Origin: Rhodococcus sp. 4CII
GTDB taxonomy: Bacteria > Actinomycetota > Actinomycetes > Mycobacteriales > Mycobacteriaceae
Length of the DNA stretch: 64,000 bases
Direction of reading: 5' to 3'
Assembly: GCF_014256275.1 (NCBI RefSeq)
Contig: NZ_JACCFE010000002.1
Location: 4,692,001 to 4,756,000, forward strand
A model generated the notes under the pieces. The model did no database searches. It worked only from the letters and a program-made list of their open reading frames with translations, and was not told the DNA's origin. This document shows, in pieces, positions 27,006-35,356 of the stretch; the stretch's first letter is position 1; every line of letters begins with the position of its first letter. The translations under genes were made by a program, and so were the position numbers.

Positions 27006-27626
27006 CTAGGCGAAGCCGATGAGTCTTTCGGAGATAGCCATGAGGTCGGCGGTGTAGCGGCGCTGTTCCCGGGCGGTCGCGTCGACCAGCCGGGCCGCGC
27101 CCGCGAGTTGGGCGTCGGCGAGGGTCTGCGCGATCCGGGCCGGCGGCGCGCACGGCGTGACGTCGCAGGTGTCGTTGATGCGCTCGATGAACCGGGTGTA
27201 GCGGCGGGTGAGCCGGGTCTGCACGGTGGTCCAGCTTCGGCCGACCTCGGGGTCGAGCCGGGCACGGTGCCGGATCAATTCGAGGACGCGCCCGTTGGCG
27301 TACACCGCCTCGACGAACGCTTTCGTGGTGGTGCGCAGCACCTCTCGCAGGTCTTCGCTCGCCGGTCCCTCCACGTGCTGGGACGCGAGGAATTCCTCGC
27401 AGACGTCGGCGGCGACGGCATGGAACACCTCCTCCTTCGACGAGAAGTAGGCGTAGAACGTCGCCCGCGACACCTCGGCCTCGGTGGTGATCACCTCGAC
27501 CGTCGTCCGGTCGTATCCGAGTTCGGCGAAACAGGTACTCGCGGCGCGGAGCAGTTCGCGGCGGCGGGGGCCGTCGTTGCTCTTGCGCGCCGACCGCGCC
27601 CGTTCCTGCGCCTCGCTTGTGGTCAC
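27006..27626 (-). CDS. TetR family transcriptional regulator
   Basis: A repressor of about 206 residues. The helix-turn-helix reads TTVEVITTEAEVSRATFYAYF followed by SSKEEVF. It is the first gene of the ligase-carboxylase operon (33-bp gap) and lies just after a palindrome at 27641-27662, so it likely controls its own operon. The GTG at 27626 is preferred; a longer reading from 27662 would put the operator inside the coding sequence. Its ligand is probably an acyl-CoA of the pathway. Confidence 0.85.
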   Translation of the reverse strand: MTTSEAQERARSARKSNDGPRRRELLRAASTCFAELGYDRTTVEVITTEAEVSRATFYAYFSSKEEVFHAVAADVCEEFLASQHVEGPASEDLREVLRTTTKAFVEAVYANGRVLELIRHRARLDPEVGRSWTTVQTRLTRRYTRFIERINDTCDVTPCAPPARIAQTLADAQLAGAARLVDATAREQRRYTADLMAISERLIGFA

Positions 27627-27640
27627 GATCACAGTATGTG

Positions 27641-27662
27641 TTGATATTGACGTCAATGTCAA
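27641..27662. promoter_or_regulatory. TetR operator with ATTGACGTCAAT core
   Basis: A perfect 12-bp core, ATTGACGTCAAT (27646-27657), is flanked by TTGA on the left and TCAA on the right, extending the symmetry to 22 bp with one mismatched pair. It sits 15 bp before the tetR start. Confidence 0.65.
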
Positions 27663-27737
27663 TGAGTGGTGTTCGCCTGCCCGACGCGAAGCGGGAGCGC
27701 GCGGTGGCGGAAGCGGCCGTCGAGCGCTAGCCGGTGT

Positions 27738-28286
27738 TCAGGAGTCGCGGGTAGCGGTGGCCGATCGGATGGGCGCGAGCACGAAGAGCCGGAATTCGCG
27801 TCCGCCGGACCGTCGGTGCTCCATGACGTACCCGGGCCAGTAGTCGACAACGAACTTCCAGAGGTCGTCGCGCTCCTCCCCGGTGACCATCCGGACGCTC
27901 ATCCGGGACTCGTGGGCCCCTGTCTTGACGAGGGCCTCGTCTATGGCGCGCAGATTCGCCGACCAGGCCGGGTGCTCGGGGCGCCCCCAGTTGGAACCGG
28001 TCACGATGTATCCGTCGCCGTACGGGATGCACAGCAGGGCCGTCGTCCGCGGGGTGCCGCTCTTGCGGCCCGGGACCGTCACCTGCACGGACTGCAGGCC
28101 GGCGATGCCGATGAGGCTGACCCGGTTCCCGGTCCACGATCGCAGGTGCGATTCCAGCCAGATGATGAGCGGCGCCATCCGCATCACCCATTCGCGGGTG
28201 CCGAGCCAGCGCGCGAGAAGACGGAGGGGGTTGCGGAGCCGCCGCGATCGGGGAGGTGTCATGGGCGCAGCGTTCATGGTGGTCAT
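27738..28286 (-). CDS. Deazaflavin (F420)-dependent nitroreductase family protein
   Basis: A 182-residue split-barrel protein of the DDN/FDOR-B group. Family marks are VTVPGRKSGTPRTTALLC, YIVTGSNWGRPEHPAWSANL and the C-terminal FRLFVLAP. Such proteins use reduced F420 to reduce quinones or nitro compounds at the membrane and occur in actinobacteria that make F420. The N-terminal 40 residues are basic and partly hydrophobic, suiting membrane contact. It stands alone between the TetR operator and a divergent membrane protein. Confidence 0.85.
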   Translation of the reverse strand: MTTMNAAPMTPPRSRRLRNPLRLLARWLGTREWVMRMAPLIIWLESHLRSWTGNRVSLIGIAGLQSVQVTVPGRKSGTPRTTALLCIPYGDGYIVTGSNWGRPEHPAWSANLRAIDEALVKTGAHESRMSVRMVTGEERDDLWKFVVDYWPGYVMEHRRSGGREFRLFVLAPIRSATATRDS

Positions 28287-28459
28287 CTTTCCTCAGTCAC
28301 CGATCGGGGCCGACTGCGATGAGTTTTCTGCTCCCCTCGGGTCTACCTGTTCAGGTCTCGCCGAAAAGACCTCGATTTCACGCCTTGACCCAAATAATGG
28401 TTGAGGTTGCAGGATCGGTCAGTAGCACTGCGAAGTCCACTAGACAGGGAGCAACGAAC

Positions 28460-28918
28460 ATGTCCAGCACCGAAATCACGACCTCTGCAACCACGACCTC
28501 CCGCTTCAACCCGGCGACACTCGAACTGAGCCGGCCCTGGGCGATCGCCGCGACCGTCATCGGGGCGCTCGTCCCGAATCTGGTCATCTGGCTGCTCGGG
28601 CTCGCCGCCGGCGGGTCGTTCGAGATGACGGATGCCGGCACGACCAGCAGTGTCGCCCCCGGAGGCGTCGTCATCCTGACGGTGGTTCCGACGTTGATCG
28701 GGATGACACTGGCCGCGCTCATCTCACTCAAATGGGTGGCCGTCATCCGGCCTGCCGAAGTGATCGGCGCGCTGCTGCCGCTGGCGACGATCGCGCTCAC
28801 CGTGCAAGCGGACTTCGACGCCGCCAGCACCATTGCCCTGGCTGCCATGCACGTGGTGATCGCCGTGGTGATCGTCGTCGGCCTCGAAGCGATGCGGCGG
28901 CCGCTGATCCGCGCCTAA
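28460..28918 (+). CDS. DUF6069-like small membrane protein
   Basis: A 152-residue protein with four hydrophobic helices, around residues 30-50, 72-95, 102-120 and 125-145. I recognise the pattern RPWAIAATVIGALVPNLV and GGVVILTVVPTLIGM as the DUF6069 family of actinobacterial four-helix membrane proteins of unknown function. ATG 28460 follows AGGGAG. Its stop overlaps the stop of the opposing tetR gene. Confidence 0.7.
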   Translation: MSSTEITTSATTTSRFNPATLELSRPWAIAATVIGALVPNLVIWLLGLAAGGSFEMTDAGTTSSVAPGGVVILTVVPTLIGMTLAALISLKWVAVIRPAEVIGALLPLATIALTVQADFDAASTIALAAMHVVIAVVIVVGLEAMRRPLIRA

Positions 28919-29565
28919 GGAGTGCTGTTCACCGGCGCATGGGCCTCGATGGTGAGTGCGATGTGCTCGACGATCCGCTTCTGTGAGATCTTCGGGCTGC
29001 CGGTGAGCCAACGCTGATAGAGAAAGGCGATGGCCCCGAACAGGGCGATCGCATTGAGCTGGGTGTTGACGGCGTCGCGGGGTGCGTCGTCGGCGCCCAG
29101 CATTTTCAATGCCGCGGACATCGGGGTGGTGAATTCGGATACCAGCTGTTCGCCGCGCTGAGCCAGTTCCGGCACGGACTGCGATTCGACGAACATGATG
29201 CGTCCACGCCGCCGGTCCTGCGCGATGTAGCCGGTGAACGCTTTCACGACGTGACGGACGAGTTCGCCGGGATCTGCCGGCGCCGTGTCCAGCGCGCCGA
29301 GCAGGGTGTCCCGCGCACCCAGGACGACGTGGTCGAGGAGTGCGACGAGCAGCGCCTCCCGGTTGTCGAAACTCTCGTAGAAGTAGCGCTCGGTGAGGCC
29401 TGCCTGACGGCAGGTCGCCCGCATCGTCGTCGCTGCCGTCCCCTCGGTCCCCATGATCTGCAGGCCGGCCTCGATCAGTGCCGCACGCCTCGCCGCGCGG
29501 CGGTCGTCCGGTTGCCGGCCACGCCAGGTGCGGGGCGCACCACGAGTCTTCTCGCTGTCGGTCAT
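28915..29565 (-). CDS. TetR family regulator of the MpaB-type oxygenase
   Basis: A 216-residue TetR repressor. The DNA-binding part has TTMRATCRQAGLTERYFYES; the C-terminal domain contains MFVESQSVPELAQRG. ATG 29565 is used; a longer reading starts inside the upstream palindrome. It diverges from the oxygenase gene, and a perfect 28-bp inverted repeat lies between them, which makes regulation of both genes likely. Confidence 0.88.
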   Translation of the reverse strand: MTDSEKTRGAPRTWRGRQPDDRRAARRAALIEAGLQIMGTEGTAATTMRATCRQAGLTERYFYESFDNREALLVALLDHVVLGARDTLLGALDTAPADPGELVRHVVKAFTGYIAQDRRRGRIMFVESQSVPELAQRGEQLVSEFTTPMSAALKMLGADDAPRDAVNTQLNAIALFGAIAFLYQRWLTGSPKISQKRIVEHIALTIEAHAPVNSTP

Positions 29566-29617
29566 CCGACCATCGTCGCACTGAATCCAGCACAGCTCGG
29601 GGAGCCGTCTCGGTCCC

Positions 29618-29645
29618 ACTGTTGACATCAGGCGATGTCAACAGT
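29618..29645. promoter_or_regulatory. Perfect 28-bp TetR operator
   Basis: The 12-bp arm ACTGTTGACATC, spacer AGGC, and its exact reverse complement GATGTCAACAGT lie between the divergent tetR and oxygenase genes, 48 bp before the oxygenase ATG. Confidence 0.75.
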
Positions 29646-29693
29646 CATTCTGAATGCAACACGTTCCCGATCGAACCGCATCAGGAGATCGCC

Positions 29694-30539
29694 ATGACCA
29701 CCACCGAGATTCCGTCCCAACGCCGTTCGGCTCTGCCGCCACTCGGGCCGGACTCGCTGACGTGGCACCGCTTCGGCGACTGGCGCACCGCGCTGCTCAT
29801 CTCGTGGTCGGGCACGCTGCAGGTGATGCATCCCGTCATCGACACCGCCCTCGTGCAGCACTCGGCCGTCTTCGACAACGAGGTCGCCCGGCTGGCTCGT
29901 TCTGCGGGGCCCATCATCCGGGCGCTCTACGACCCGACCGGCGCCGAGGCCCAGATGATCCGGGACATGCACAAGGACATCAAGGGCACCACGGACGAAG
30001 GCCGCCGGTACCACGCGCTGAACCCGGGCCCGTACTTCTGGGCACACGCCACGTTCCTGGCCACCCAGTACGTGGTCGCCGAGTACTTCGGTGAACCGCT
30101 GAGCCCGGCCGAGAAGGAGCAGCTGTATCAGGAGTCGAAGCAGTGGTACGCGCTCTACGGGGTGTCGGCCGGCAACCTGCCCGAGACGTACGCCGATTTC
30201 GTCGACTACTGGAACGGCATGGTCGGCACCGTCCTCGAGAAGACCGAGACGGTGCGCCGGTCGCGGTTGCTGCGCGGGCTGCCGACGCCGTCACCCGACG
30301 ACCGCATTCCCGCGGTGGTGTGGCGGGTCGTCGGCCCCGGGCTCGGGCGGCTGCTCGTGTGGATCGCCCGCGGAACGCTGCCGCCCGCCGCCCGCGACAC
30401 GCTCGGCTGGGAGTGGTCCGCGGCCGACGAGCGCAGGCTCCGCCGATTCGGTGCGGTCGTGAGGATCGGCTTCCGGCTGCTTCCCGAGCGGTGGCGGCTC
30501 ACGCCGATCGCCCGAAAAGCCTGCGAAGGAACGCTGTAG
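29694..30539 (+). CDS. MpaB-type oxygenase (DUF2236, latex-clearing-protein-like)
   Basis: A 281-residue protein of the DUF2236/MpaB family, which includes the haem-dependent rubber oxygenase Lcp and fungal MpaB. Family marks include HPVIDTALVQHSAVF, IKGTTDEGRRYHALNPGPYFWAHATF and a charged helix around YYVS-like QWYALYGVSAGNLP. The haem-binding His is likely among the HALNPGPYFWAH residues. AGGAG precedes the ATG by six bases. Regulation by the divergent TetR through the 28-bp operator is likely. The substrate is unknown. Confidence 0.82.
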   Translation: MTTTEIPSQRRSALPPLGPDSLTWHRFGDWRTALLISWSGTLQVMHPVIDTALVQHSAVFDNEVARLARSAGPIIRALYDPTGAEAQMIRDMHKDIKGTTDEGRRYHALNPGPYFWAHATFLATQYVVAEYFGEPLSPAEKEQLYQESKQWYALYGVSAGNLPETYADFVDYWNGMVGTVLEKTETVRRSRLLRGLPTPSPDDRIPAVVWRVVGPGLGRLLVWIARGTLPPAARDTLGWEWSAADERRLRRFGAVVRIGFRLLPERWRLTPIARKACEGTL

Positions 30540-30552
30540 GGCTTCGCCGCGG

Positions 30553-31713
30553 TTACAGCGAGCGCCCGATGAGCACTTTCATGATCTCGTTGGTGCCGCC
30601 GTAGATCTTCTGCACCCGCGCCGCCGCGTACATCTGGGCGATGGGGTATTCCATCATGTAGCCGTAGCCACCGAAGATCTGCAGGCAGCGGTCGATGATC
30701 TCCACCTGCTTGTCGGTTCCCCACAGTTTCGCCATCGACGCGGTGGCCGCGTCGAGCTTGCCGTCGAGATACTGCTGGATGCAGTGGTCCATCAGCGTCT
30801 TGCCGGCGAGCACGTCGGTCTTGCATTCGGCGAGAACGAACTGCGTGTTCTGGAAGTCGAGGACCGGTTTGCCGAACACCTGCCGCTGTTTGGCGAACTT
30901 GATCGTTTCGATGACTGCCGCCTCGGCCATCGCGACACCCGCGATGCCGATGATGAGGCGCTCGCGGGCCAGTTGGTCCATCAGCTGATAGAAGCCGTGG
31001 CCCTCCACCCCGCCGAGGAGATTCTCCGCCGGAACCCGCATGTCGGTGAAGGACAGTTCGCGGGTGTCCTGCCCGTGCTGGCCGATCTTGTGCAGCACCC
31101 GGCCGCGCTCGAAGCCGTCGAGCCCTCGGGTTTCGGTGGCGATCAGGGAGATGCCCTTGGCGCCGAGGGAGGGATCGGTCTTGGCGACGATCACGAGCAG
31201 GTCGCAGTGGGTTGCGTTGGAGATGAACGTCTTCGAGCCGTTGACGACGTAGTGGTCACCGTCCCGGACGGCGGTGGTGCGCACAGCCTGCAGGTCGGAG
31301 CCGGTGCCGGGTTCGGTCATGGCGATGCCGACGACCATTTCACCGCTCGCCATCTTCGGGATCCATCGCTTCTTCTGCTCTTCGGTGGCGTAGGCCGAGA
31401 TGTAGTGAGCGACGATCGTGGAGTGCACGTTGAAACCGAACGCGGTGTCGTGGGCGAGGACGAGTTCCTGCTGAACGACGGCTTCGTGGCCGAAATTGCC
31501 TCCGCCGCCGCCGTATTCTTCGGGCAGGCCGAGGCACAGCAGGCCCGCGCTGCCCGCCTTGGTCCAGAATTCGCGGTCGACGTGGTGTTGCTCGGCCCAC
31601 CTCTCCTGGTGGGGTGTGGCCTCCCGGTGGAAGAACTCGGCGGCGTGCTTGCGCAGAAGCGCCTGGTCGTCGGTCTCCCAAGGGGAGCGGTAATCGGGAA
31701 ACAGTTCGCTCAT
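30553..31713 (-). CDS. Acyl-CoA dehydrogenase
   Basis: A 386-residue FAD enzyme that makes the alpha-beta double bond of an acyl-CoA. Motifs: GIAMTEPGTGSDLQAVRT, VNGSKTFISNATHC, and IYGGTNEIMKVLIGRSL at the end. The usual YEGT glutamate is replaced by Gly, and a Glu in ARERLIIGIAG takes the helix-G position used as base by the isovaleryl-CoA-type enzymes. It is the last gene of the caiB-thiolase-ligase-hydratase operon, 8 bp after the hydratase. Confidence 0.92.
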   Translation of the reverse strand: MSELFPDYRSPWETDDQALLRKHAAEFFHREATPHQERWAEQHHVDREFWTKAGSAGLLCLGLPEEYGGGGGNFGHEAVVQQELVLAHDTAFGFNVHSTIVAHYISAYATEEQKKRWIPKMASGEMVVGIAMTEPGTGSDLQAVRTTAVRDGDHYVVNGSKTFISNATHCDLLVIVAKTDPSLGAKGISLIATETRGLDGFERGRVLHKIGQHGQDTRELSFTDMRVPAENLLGGVEGHGFYQLMDQLARERLIIGIAGVAMAEAAVIETIKFAKQRQVFGKPVLDFQNTQFVLAECKTDVLAGKTLMDHCIQQYLDGKLDAATASMAKLWGTDKQVEIIDRCLQIFGGYGYMMEYPIAQMYAAARVQKIYGGTNEIMKVLIGRSL

Positions 31714-31721
31714 GATCGGGT

Positions 31722-32504
31722 CTACTTTCCGGTGAATTCGGGCGCACGTTTGGCGAGGAATGCCGCCTGGCCCTCGTGACTGTCGGCGGATCGGATGGAC
31801 ACGTCGAAGTTGCGTTTCTCGTGGTCGAGACCCTGCGACAGGGTCGTTTCGAACACACGCAGTGCGGCGTCCTTGGCCAGCGCCACGGCGAGCGGAGAAT
31901 TGTTCGCGATGCGCTCGGCCATGGCGACCGCGTGGGCGAGTGCATCACCGTCGGGGACGACGTCGGCGACGATGCCCGCGACAGAGGCCCGCTGGGCGGA
32001 CACGACATCGCCGGTCAGCAGCATCGCCAGGGCCGTGGACTTGCCGACTGCGCGGATGAGTCGTTGGGTGCCGCCACCGCCGGGGATCACCCCGAGTTTC
32101 ACCTCAGGGACTCCGAATCTCGCGGATTCTCCGGCGATCACGATGTCGCATGCCAACGCGAGTTCGCAACCACCGCCGAGCGCCAGACCCTCCACGGCCG
32201 CGAGAACGGGCTTGGGGTAGGTGCCCAGATCTGCCCAGAGGGTGCCGCCCAGTGCCGGCCGGGCACCCAGTAGGGGCTGTGCACGCAGCGCGCCGAAGGC
32301 CGTGATGTCGGCGCCGGCGCAGAACACTCCCTCGGCGCCGGTGAGGACGACGGCGCGCACGGTGTCGTCGCCGCGCAGCTGTGCGAGTTCGATGTTCAGC
32401 GCAGTGAGGAGTTCCTCGTTCAGGCTGTTCTTCGCGGCCGGCCGGCACAATTCGAGGACCGCCACTGCACCCTGGCGGGATGTCTGCAGGACTGGGGGAT
32501 TCAT
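31722..32504 (-). CDS. Enoyl-CoA hydratase/isomerase family protein
   Basis: A 260-residue crotonase-fold enzyme. The oxyanion loops FCAGADITAFG and EGLALGGGCELALACD are present, as is ARFGVPEVKLGVIPGGGGTQRL; the Glu pair used for hydration is visible in that block, so hydration of a 2-enoyl-CoA is the likely reaction. Its ATG overlaps the ligase stop (ATGA). It fits between ligase and dehydrogenase in a beta-oxidation operon. Confidence 0.9.
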   Translation of the reverse strand: MNPPVLQTSRQGAVAVLELCRPAAKNSLNEELLTALNIELAQLRGDDTVRAVVLTGAEGVFCAGADITAFGALRAQPLLGARPALGGTLWADLGTYPKPVLAAVEGLALGGGCELALACDIVIAGESARFGVPEVKLGVIPGGGGTQRLIRAVGKSTALAMLLTGDVVSAQRASVAGIVADVVPDGDALAHAVAMAERIANNSPLAVALAKDAALRVFETTLSQGLDHEKRNFDVSIRSADSHEGQAAFLAKRAPEFTGK

Positions 32505-34168
32505 CGTTTCTCCGTGTAGAGGTCGGCGTGCCGGGATCGCAGGACCTTCTTGTCGAGCTTGCCGACGCTGGTGCGCGGCAGGGCGTCGACGAAGAGCACC
32601 GTGTCGGGGAACTGCCACTTGGCGAACGTGCCGTCGAGCACGCCGTGGATTTCGGTGAGGTCGAGTTCGGTTCCGTCGACGGTGACAACGAGCGCAAGGG
32701 GGCGTTCCTGCCATTTCGGGTGGGGTACCCCGACGACGGCGGCCTCCTTGATCTTCGGGTGCCCGACGAGCGCGTTTTCCATGTCGATCGAGGAGATCCA
32801 TTCCCCGCCGCTCTTGACGACGTCCTTGAGTCGGTCGGTGAGCTTGAGGTACCCGTTGGTATCGATGCGACCGACATCGCCGCTGCGCCAGTAGCCGCCG
32901 GAGAACTTGTCGACGTCGTCGTCGAGCTTGTGGTAGCGCTCGATGATCCACGGGCCCCGCAGCAGGACTTCGCCCTGGCTCGTGCCGTCGTGCGGCAGGT
33001 CGTTGCCCTCGGCGTCGACGATGCGAATGTCGATGCCGTTGACCGGCATCCCCTGCGGGCGTTTGAGGTCCCACTTCTGCTCGTCGGTGATTCTGCCGCG
33101 CAGCGAGGGCTTGAGTGGTCCGTTGATCGCGACGAGCGGGGTGGTTTCGGTGGCGCCGTAGGCGTGGATGATGTCGCCGCCGGTGATCTCGTAGAAGTCG
33201 CGCATCAGCGACAGTGCCGGTTCGGTCGCGCCGGACAGGAGGCGGGCCCGGGAGAAGTCGGGGGCGACGTCCAGCGTCTTGATGTAGTCCATCATCGGCT
33301 GGAAGATCGCGGGCGCCCCGTTGGCGACGGTGACCTGCTCGGTGATCATGGCGTCCACCAGTACCGACGTGTCCTGCGCGACGTAGCGGCCGGGCAGGAT
33401 GACCTTCGCGGCGCTGTAGACCGCGGCCTGGGGCAGACCCCAGCTCTGCCCGTGGAACATGGGGGTAATGAGCATGACGGCGTCGTCGCTGCGCATCCCC
33501 AGCCCGGCGGCCTGGGCGAGGGTGTGCAGATAGATGCCGCGGTGCGAGTAGTAGATTCCCTTCGGGCGCCCAGTGGTGCCAGTCGTGTAACACGCACTGT
33601 ACGTCGATGTTTCGTCGATCACCGGCCAGTCGATCGTCGCGTCGGCCGTCGCCAGGAGGTCCTCCCAGTGCACGACGCCGCGCAGTGTGGTGACGATCTC
33701 CGACAGCGGTTTGTCGGTCATCACGATCCACGTCTTCACACCCGGCGCGTGCGGTGCCAGGGCCTCGGCGACGGGCAGCAACGATTCGTCGACCAGCACC
33801 ACGGAGGCGTCGCTGTGACCGGTGACGTAACCGAGGTCCTCGGGGGCCAGTCGCAGGTTCATCTGCAACATCGCCGCGGCGAGACCGGGAATGGCCCAGT
33901 ACAGCTCGAAGTGGCGCTTGCTGTTCCAGTCGAGGATGCCGACCACATCGGCCGGCCCGATACCGATCGAGCGCAAGGCGTTGGCGCTGCGGATGATCCG
34001 CACGTACGCGTCGGCGTAGGTGTAGCGGTCCCAGCCGCCGTCGGCGGTGCGGTAGACAATCTCCTGCTCGGGGTAGGTGCGGGCGGAGTGCCTGATCAGA
34101 GTGGTGGTGTTGAGCTGGTAATGATCGCCGTGAGTGGACGGCAGGCCCTGAACGATCTCGGTGGTCAC
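32501..34168 (-). CDS. Fatty-acid-type CoA ligase
   Basis: A 555-residue AMP-forming ligase of the long- or medium-chain fatty acyl group. Motifs: SACYTTGTTGRPKGIYYSHR, YGATETTP, WRSGDVGRIDTNGYL and the C-terminal Lys in RTSVGKLDKKVLR. It starts at GTG 34168 with AAAGG upstream. It activates the substrate of this operon. The substrate is not determined; the thiolase and CaiB partners suit a branched or cyclic acid. Confidence 0.92.
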   Translation of the reverse strand: MTTEIVQGLPSTHGDHYQLNTTTLIRHSARTYPEQEIVYRTADGGWDRYTYADAYVRIIRSANALRSIGIGPADVVGILDWNSKRHFELYWAIPGLAAAMLQMNLRLAPEDLGYVTGHSDASVVLVDESLLPVAEALAPHAPGVKTWIVMTDKPLSEIVTTLRGVVHWEDLLATADATIDWPVIDETSTYSACYTTGTTGRPKGIYYSHRGIYLHTLAQAAGLGMRSDDAVMLITPMFHGQSWGLPQAAVYSAAKVILPGRYVAQDTSVLVDAMITEQVTVANGAPAIFQPMMDYIKTLDVAPDFSRARLLSGATEPALSLMRDFYEITGGDIIHAYGATETTPLVAINGPLKPSLRGRITDEQKWDLKRPQGMPVNGIDIRIVDAEGNDLPHDGTSQGEVLLRGPWIIERYHKLDDDVDKFSGGYWRSGDVGRIDTNGYLKLTDRLKDVVKSGGEWISSIDMENALVGHPKIKEAAVVGVPHPKWQERPLALVVTVDGTELDLTEIHGVLDGTFAKWQFPDTVLFVDALPRTSVGKLDKKVLRSRHADLYTEKR

Positions 34169-34180
34169 GATGGCTGCCTT

Positions 34181-35356
34181 TCAGAGTCGTTCGATGATGG
34201 TGGTGTTGGCGGTGCCGTGGGCCTCGCAGATGGTCTGCAACCCCACGCGGGTGTCGGAACGTTCGAGCTCGCACAGCAGGTCGGTGAGCATCCGGGCCCC
34301 GGTGGACCCGAGCGGGTGCCCGATGGCGATGGATCCGCCGTTGACATTGAGCTTGCTGTCGGCGATGCCGAATTCCTGTGCGAACATCAGCGGCACGCCG
34401 GCGAACGCCTCGTTGACCTCGAAGCGGTCGACATCGTCGACGGACAAGCCGGTGCGCTGCAGTGCCTTACGGGTCGCGTCGAGCACCGCGGTGAACTGGA
34501 TGATCGGGTCGGCCGCCGCGACGGACAGCGCCCGGAACCGGGCCCGCGGGATCAGACCGTGTTGCTCGGCGAAGTCGCGGTCGGCGATGAGCAGTGCCGC
34601 GGCGCCGTCGCTGAGCTGCGAAGAATTCGCGGCTGTGGTGCAACCGTCGGCCGCGAACGCCGCCTTCAGCGAGGCGATCTTCGCCGGGTCGAGATGCTCG
34701 CGGATGCCCTCGTCCGTCGTGATCGTCTCGCCCGAGGGGGAGTGTGGATCGGCCGTGATCGGGACCAGTTGGTCGTGGAACCGGCCGTCGCGGGTGGCGG
34801 CCAGGGCGCGCTCGTGGCTGCGGATGCCGTACGCGTCGAGTGCTTCGCGGCTGAGGCCGAACTTCTCGTTCATCAGCTCGGACGACGGTCCCTGGGCCAT
34901 GAGTCCGCCGTCGTAGCGGGCGAGTTCGAGGGGCCCGTACTGGGGGCCCAGCGGGGCACCCGGCTGGAACGCCGGCGGCATACTGACCTGCGACATCGAT
35001 TCGACTCCGCACGCGATGGCCAGATCGTAGGTGCCGGCGACGACGCCTTGGGCCGCGAAGGTGACGGCCTGCTGACCGGAGCCGCACTGCCGGTCGACAG
35101 TGACCGCGGGTACCGACTCGGGGAGGCCGGCGGACAGCACGGCGTGGCGTCCGATGTTCGACGACTGCTGATCGTGCTGCAGCACGCATCCGGCGATGAC
35201 GTCGTCGATCAACATCGGATCGATGCCGGTGCGATCGACGAGGTGACGCAGCGTGTGGCCGAGTAGGTCGGCCGGGTGCCATGCGCTGAGGACGCCGCCG
35301 CGTTTCCCGACGGGGGTGCGCACCGCACCGACGATGACTGCTTCACGACCGGTCAT
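34181..35356 (-). CDS. Thiolase (acetyl-CoA acyltransferase)
   Basis: A 391-residue thiolase that splits 3-ketoacyl-CoA. The nucleophilic Cys is in VDRQCGSGQQAV, the NEAFAG motif is present, and the His is in GGSIAIGHPLGSTGAR. The last motif reads CEAHGTANTTII, so the second Cys is kept while the usual Gly-rich turn is changed. Its ATG overlaps the CaiB stop by 4 bp and it ends 12 bp before the ligase gene. Confidence 0.92.
   Translation of the reverse strand: MTGREAVIVGAVRTPVGKRGGVLSAWHPADLLGHTLRHLVDRTGIDPMLIDDVIAGCVLQHDQQSSNIGRHAVLSAGLPESVPAVTVDRQCGSGQQAVTFAAQGVVAGTYDLAIACGVESMSQVSMPPAFQPGAPLGPQYGPLELARYDGGLMAQGPSSELMNEKFGLSREALDAYGIRSHERALAATRDGRFHDQLVPITADPHSPSGETITTDEGIREHLDPAKIASLKAAFAADGCTTAANSSQLSDGAAALLIADRDFAEQHGLIPRARFRALSVAAADPIIQFTAVLDATRKALQRTGLSVDDVDRFEVNEAFAGVPLMFAQEFGIADSKLNVNGGSIAIGHPLGSTGARMLTDLLCELERSDTRVGLQTICEAHGTANTTIIERL

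Noticed and set aside
22045..27153. A very long minus-strand frame that would give a 1702-residue protein
   Set aside because: Its first 629 codons lie on the real CoA-ligase and TetR genes in another frame; the carboxylase begins at GTG 25266.
31722..34274. An 850-residue minus-strand frame
   Set aside because: Only the last 260 residues are the enoyl-CoA hydratase; the rest is an Arg-rich shadow of the CoA-ligase gene.
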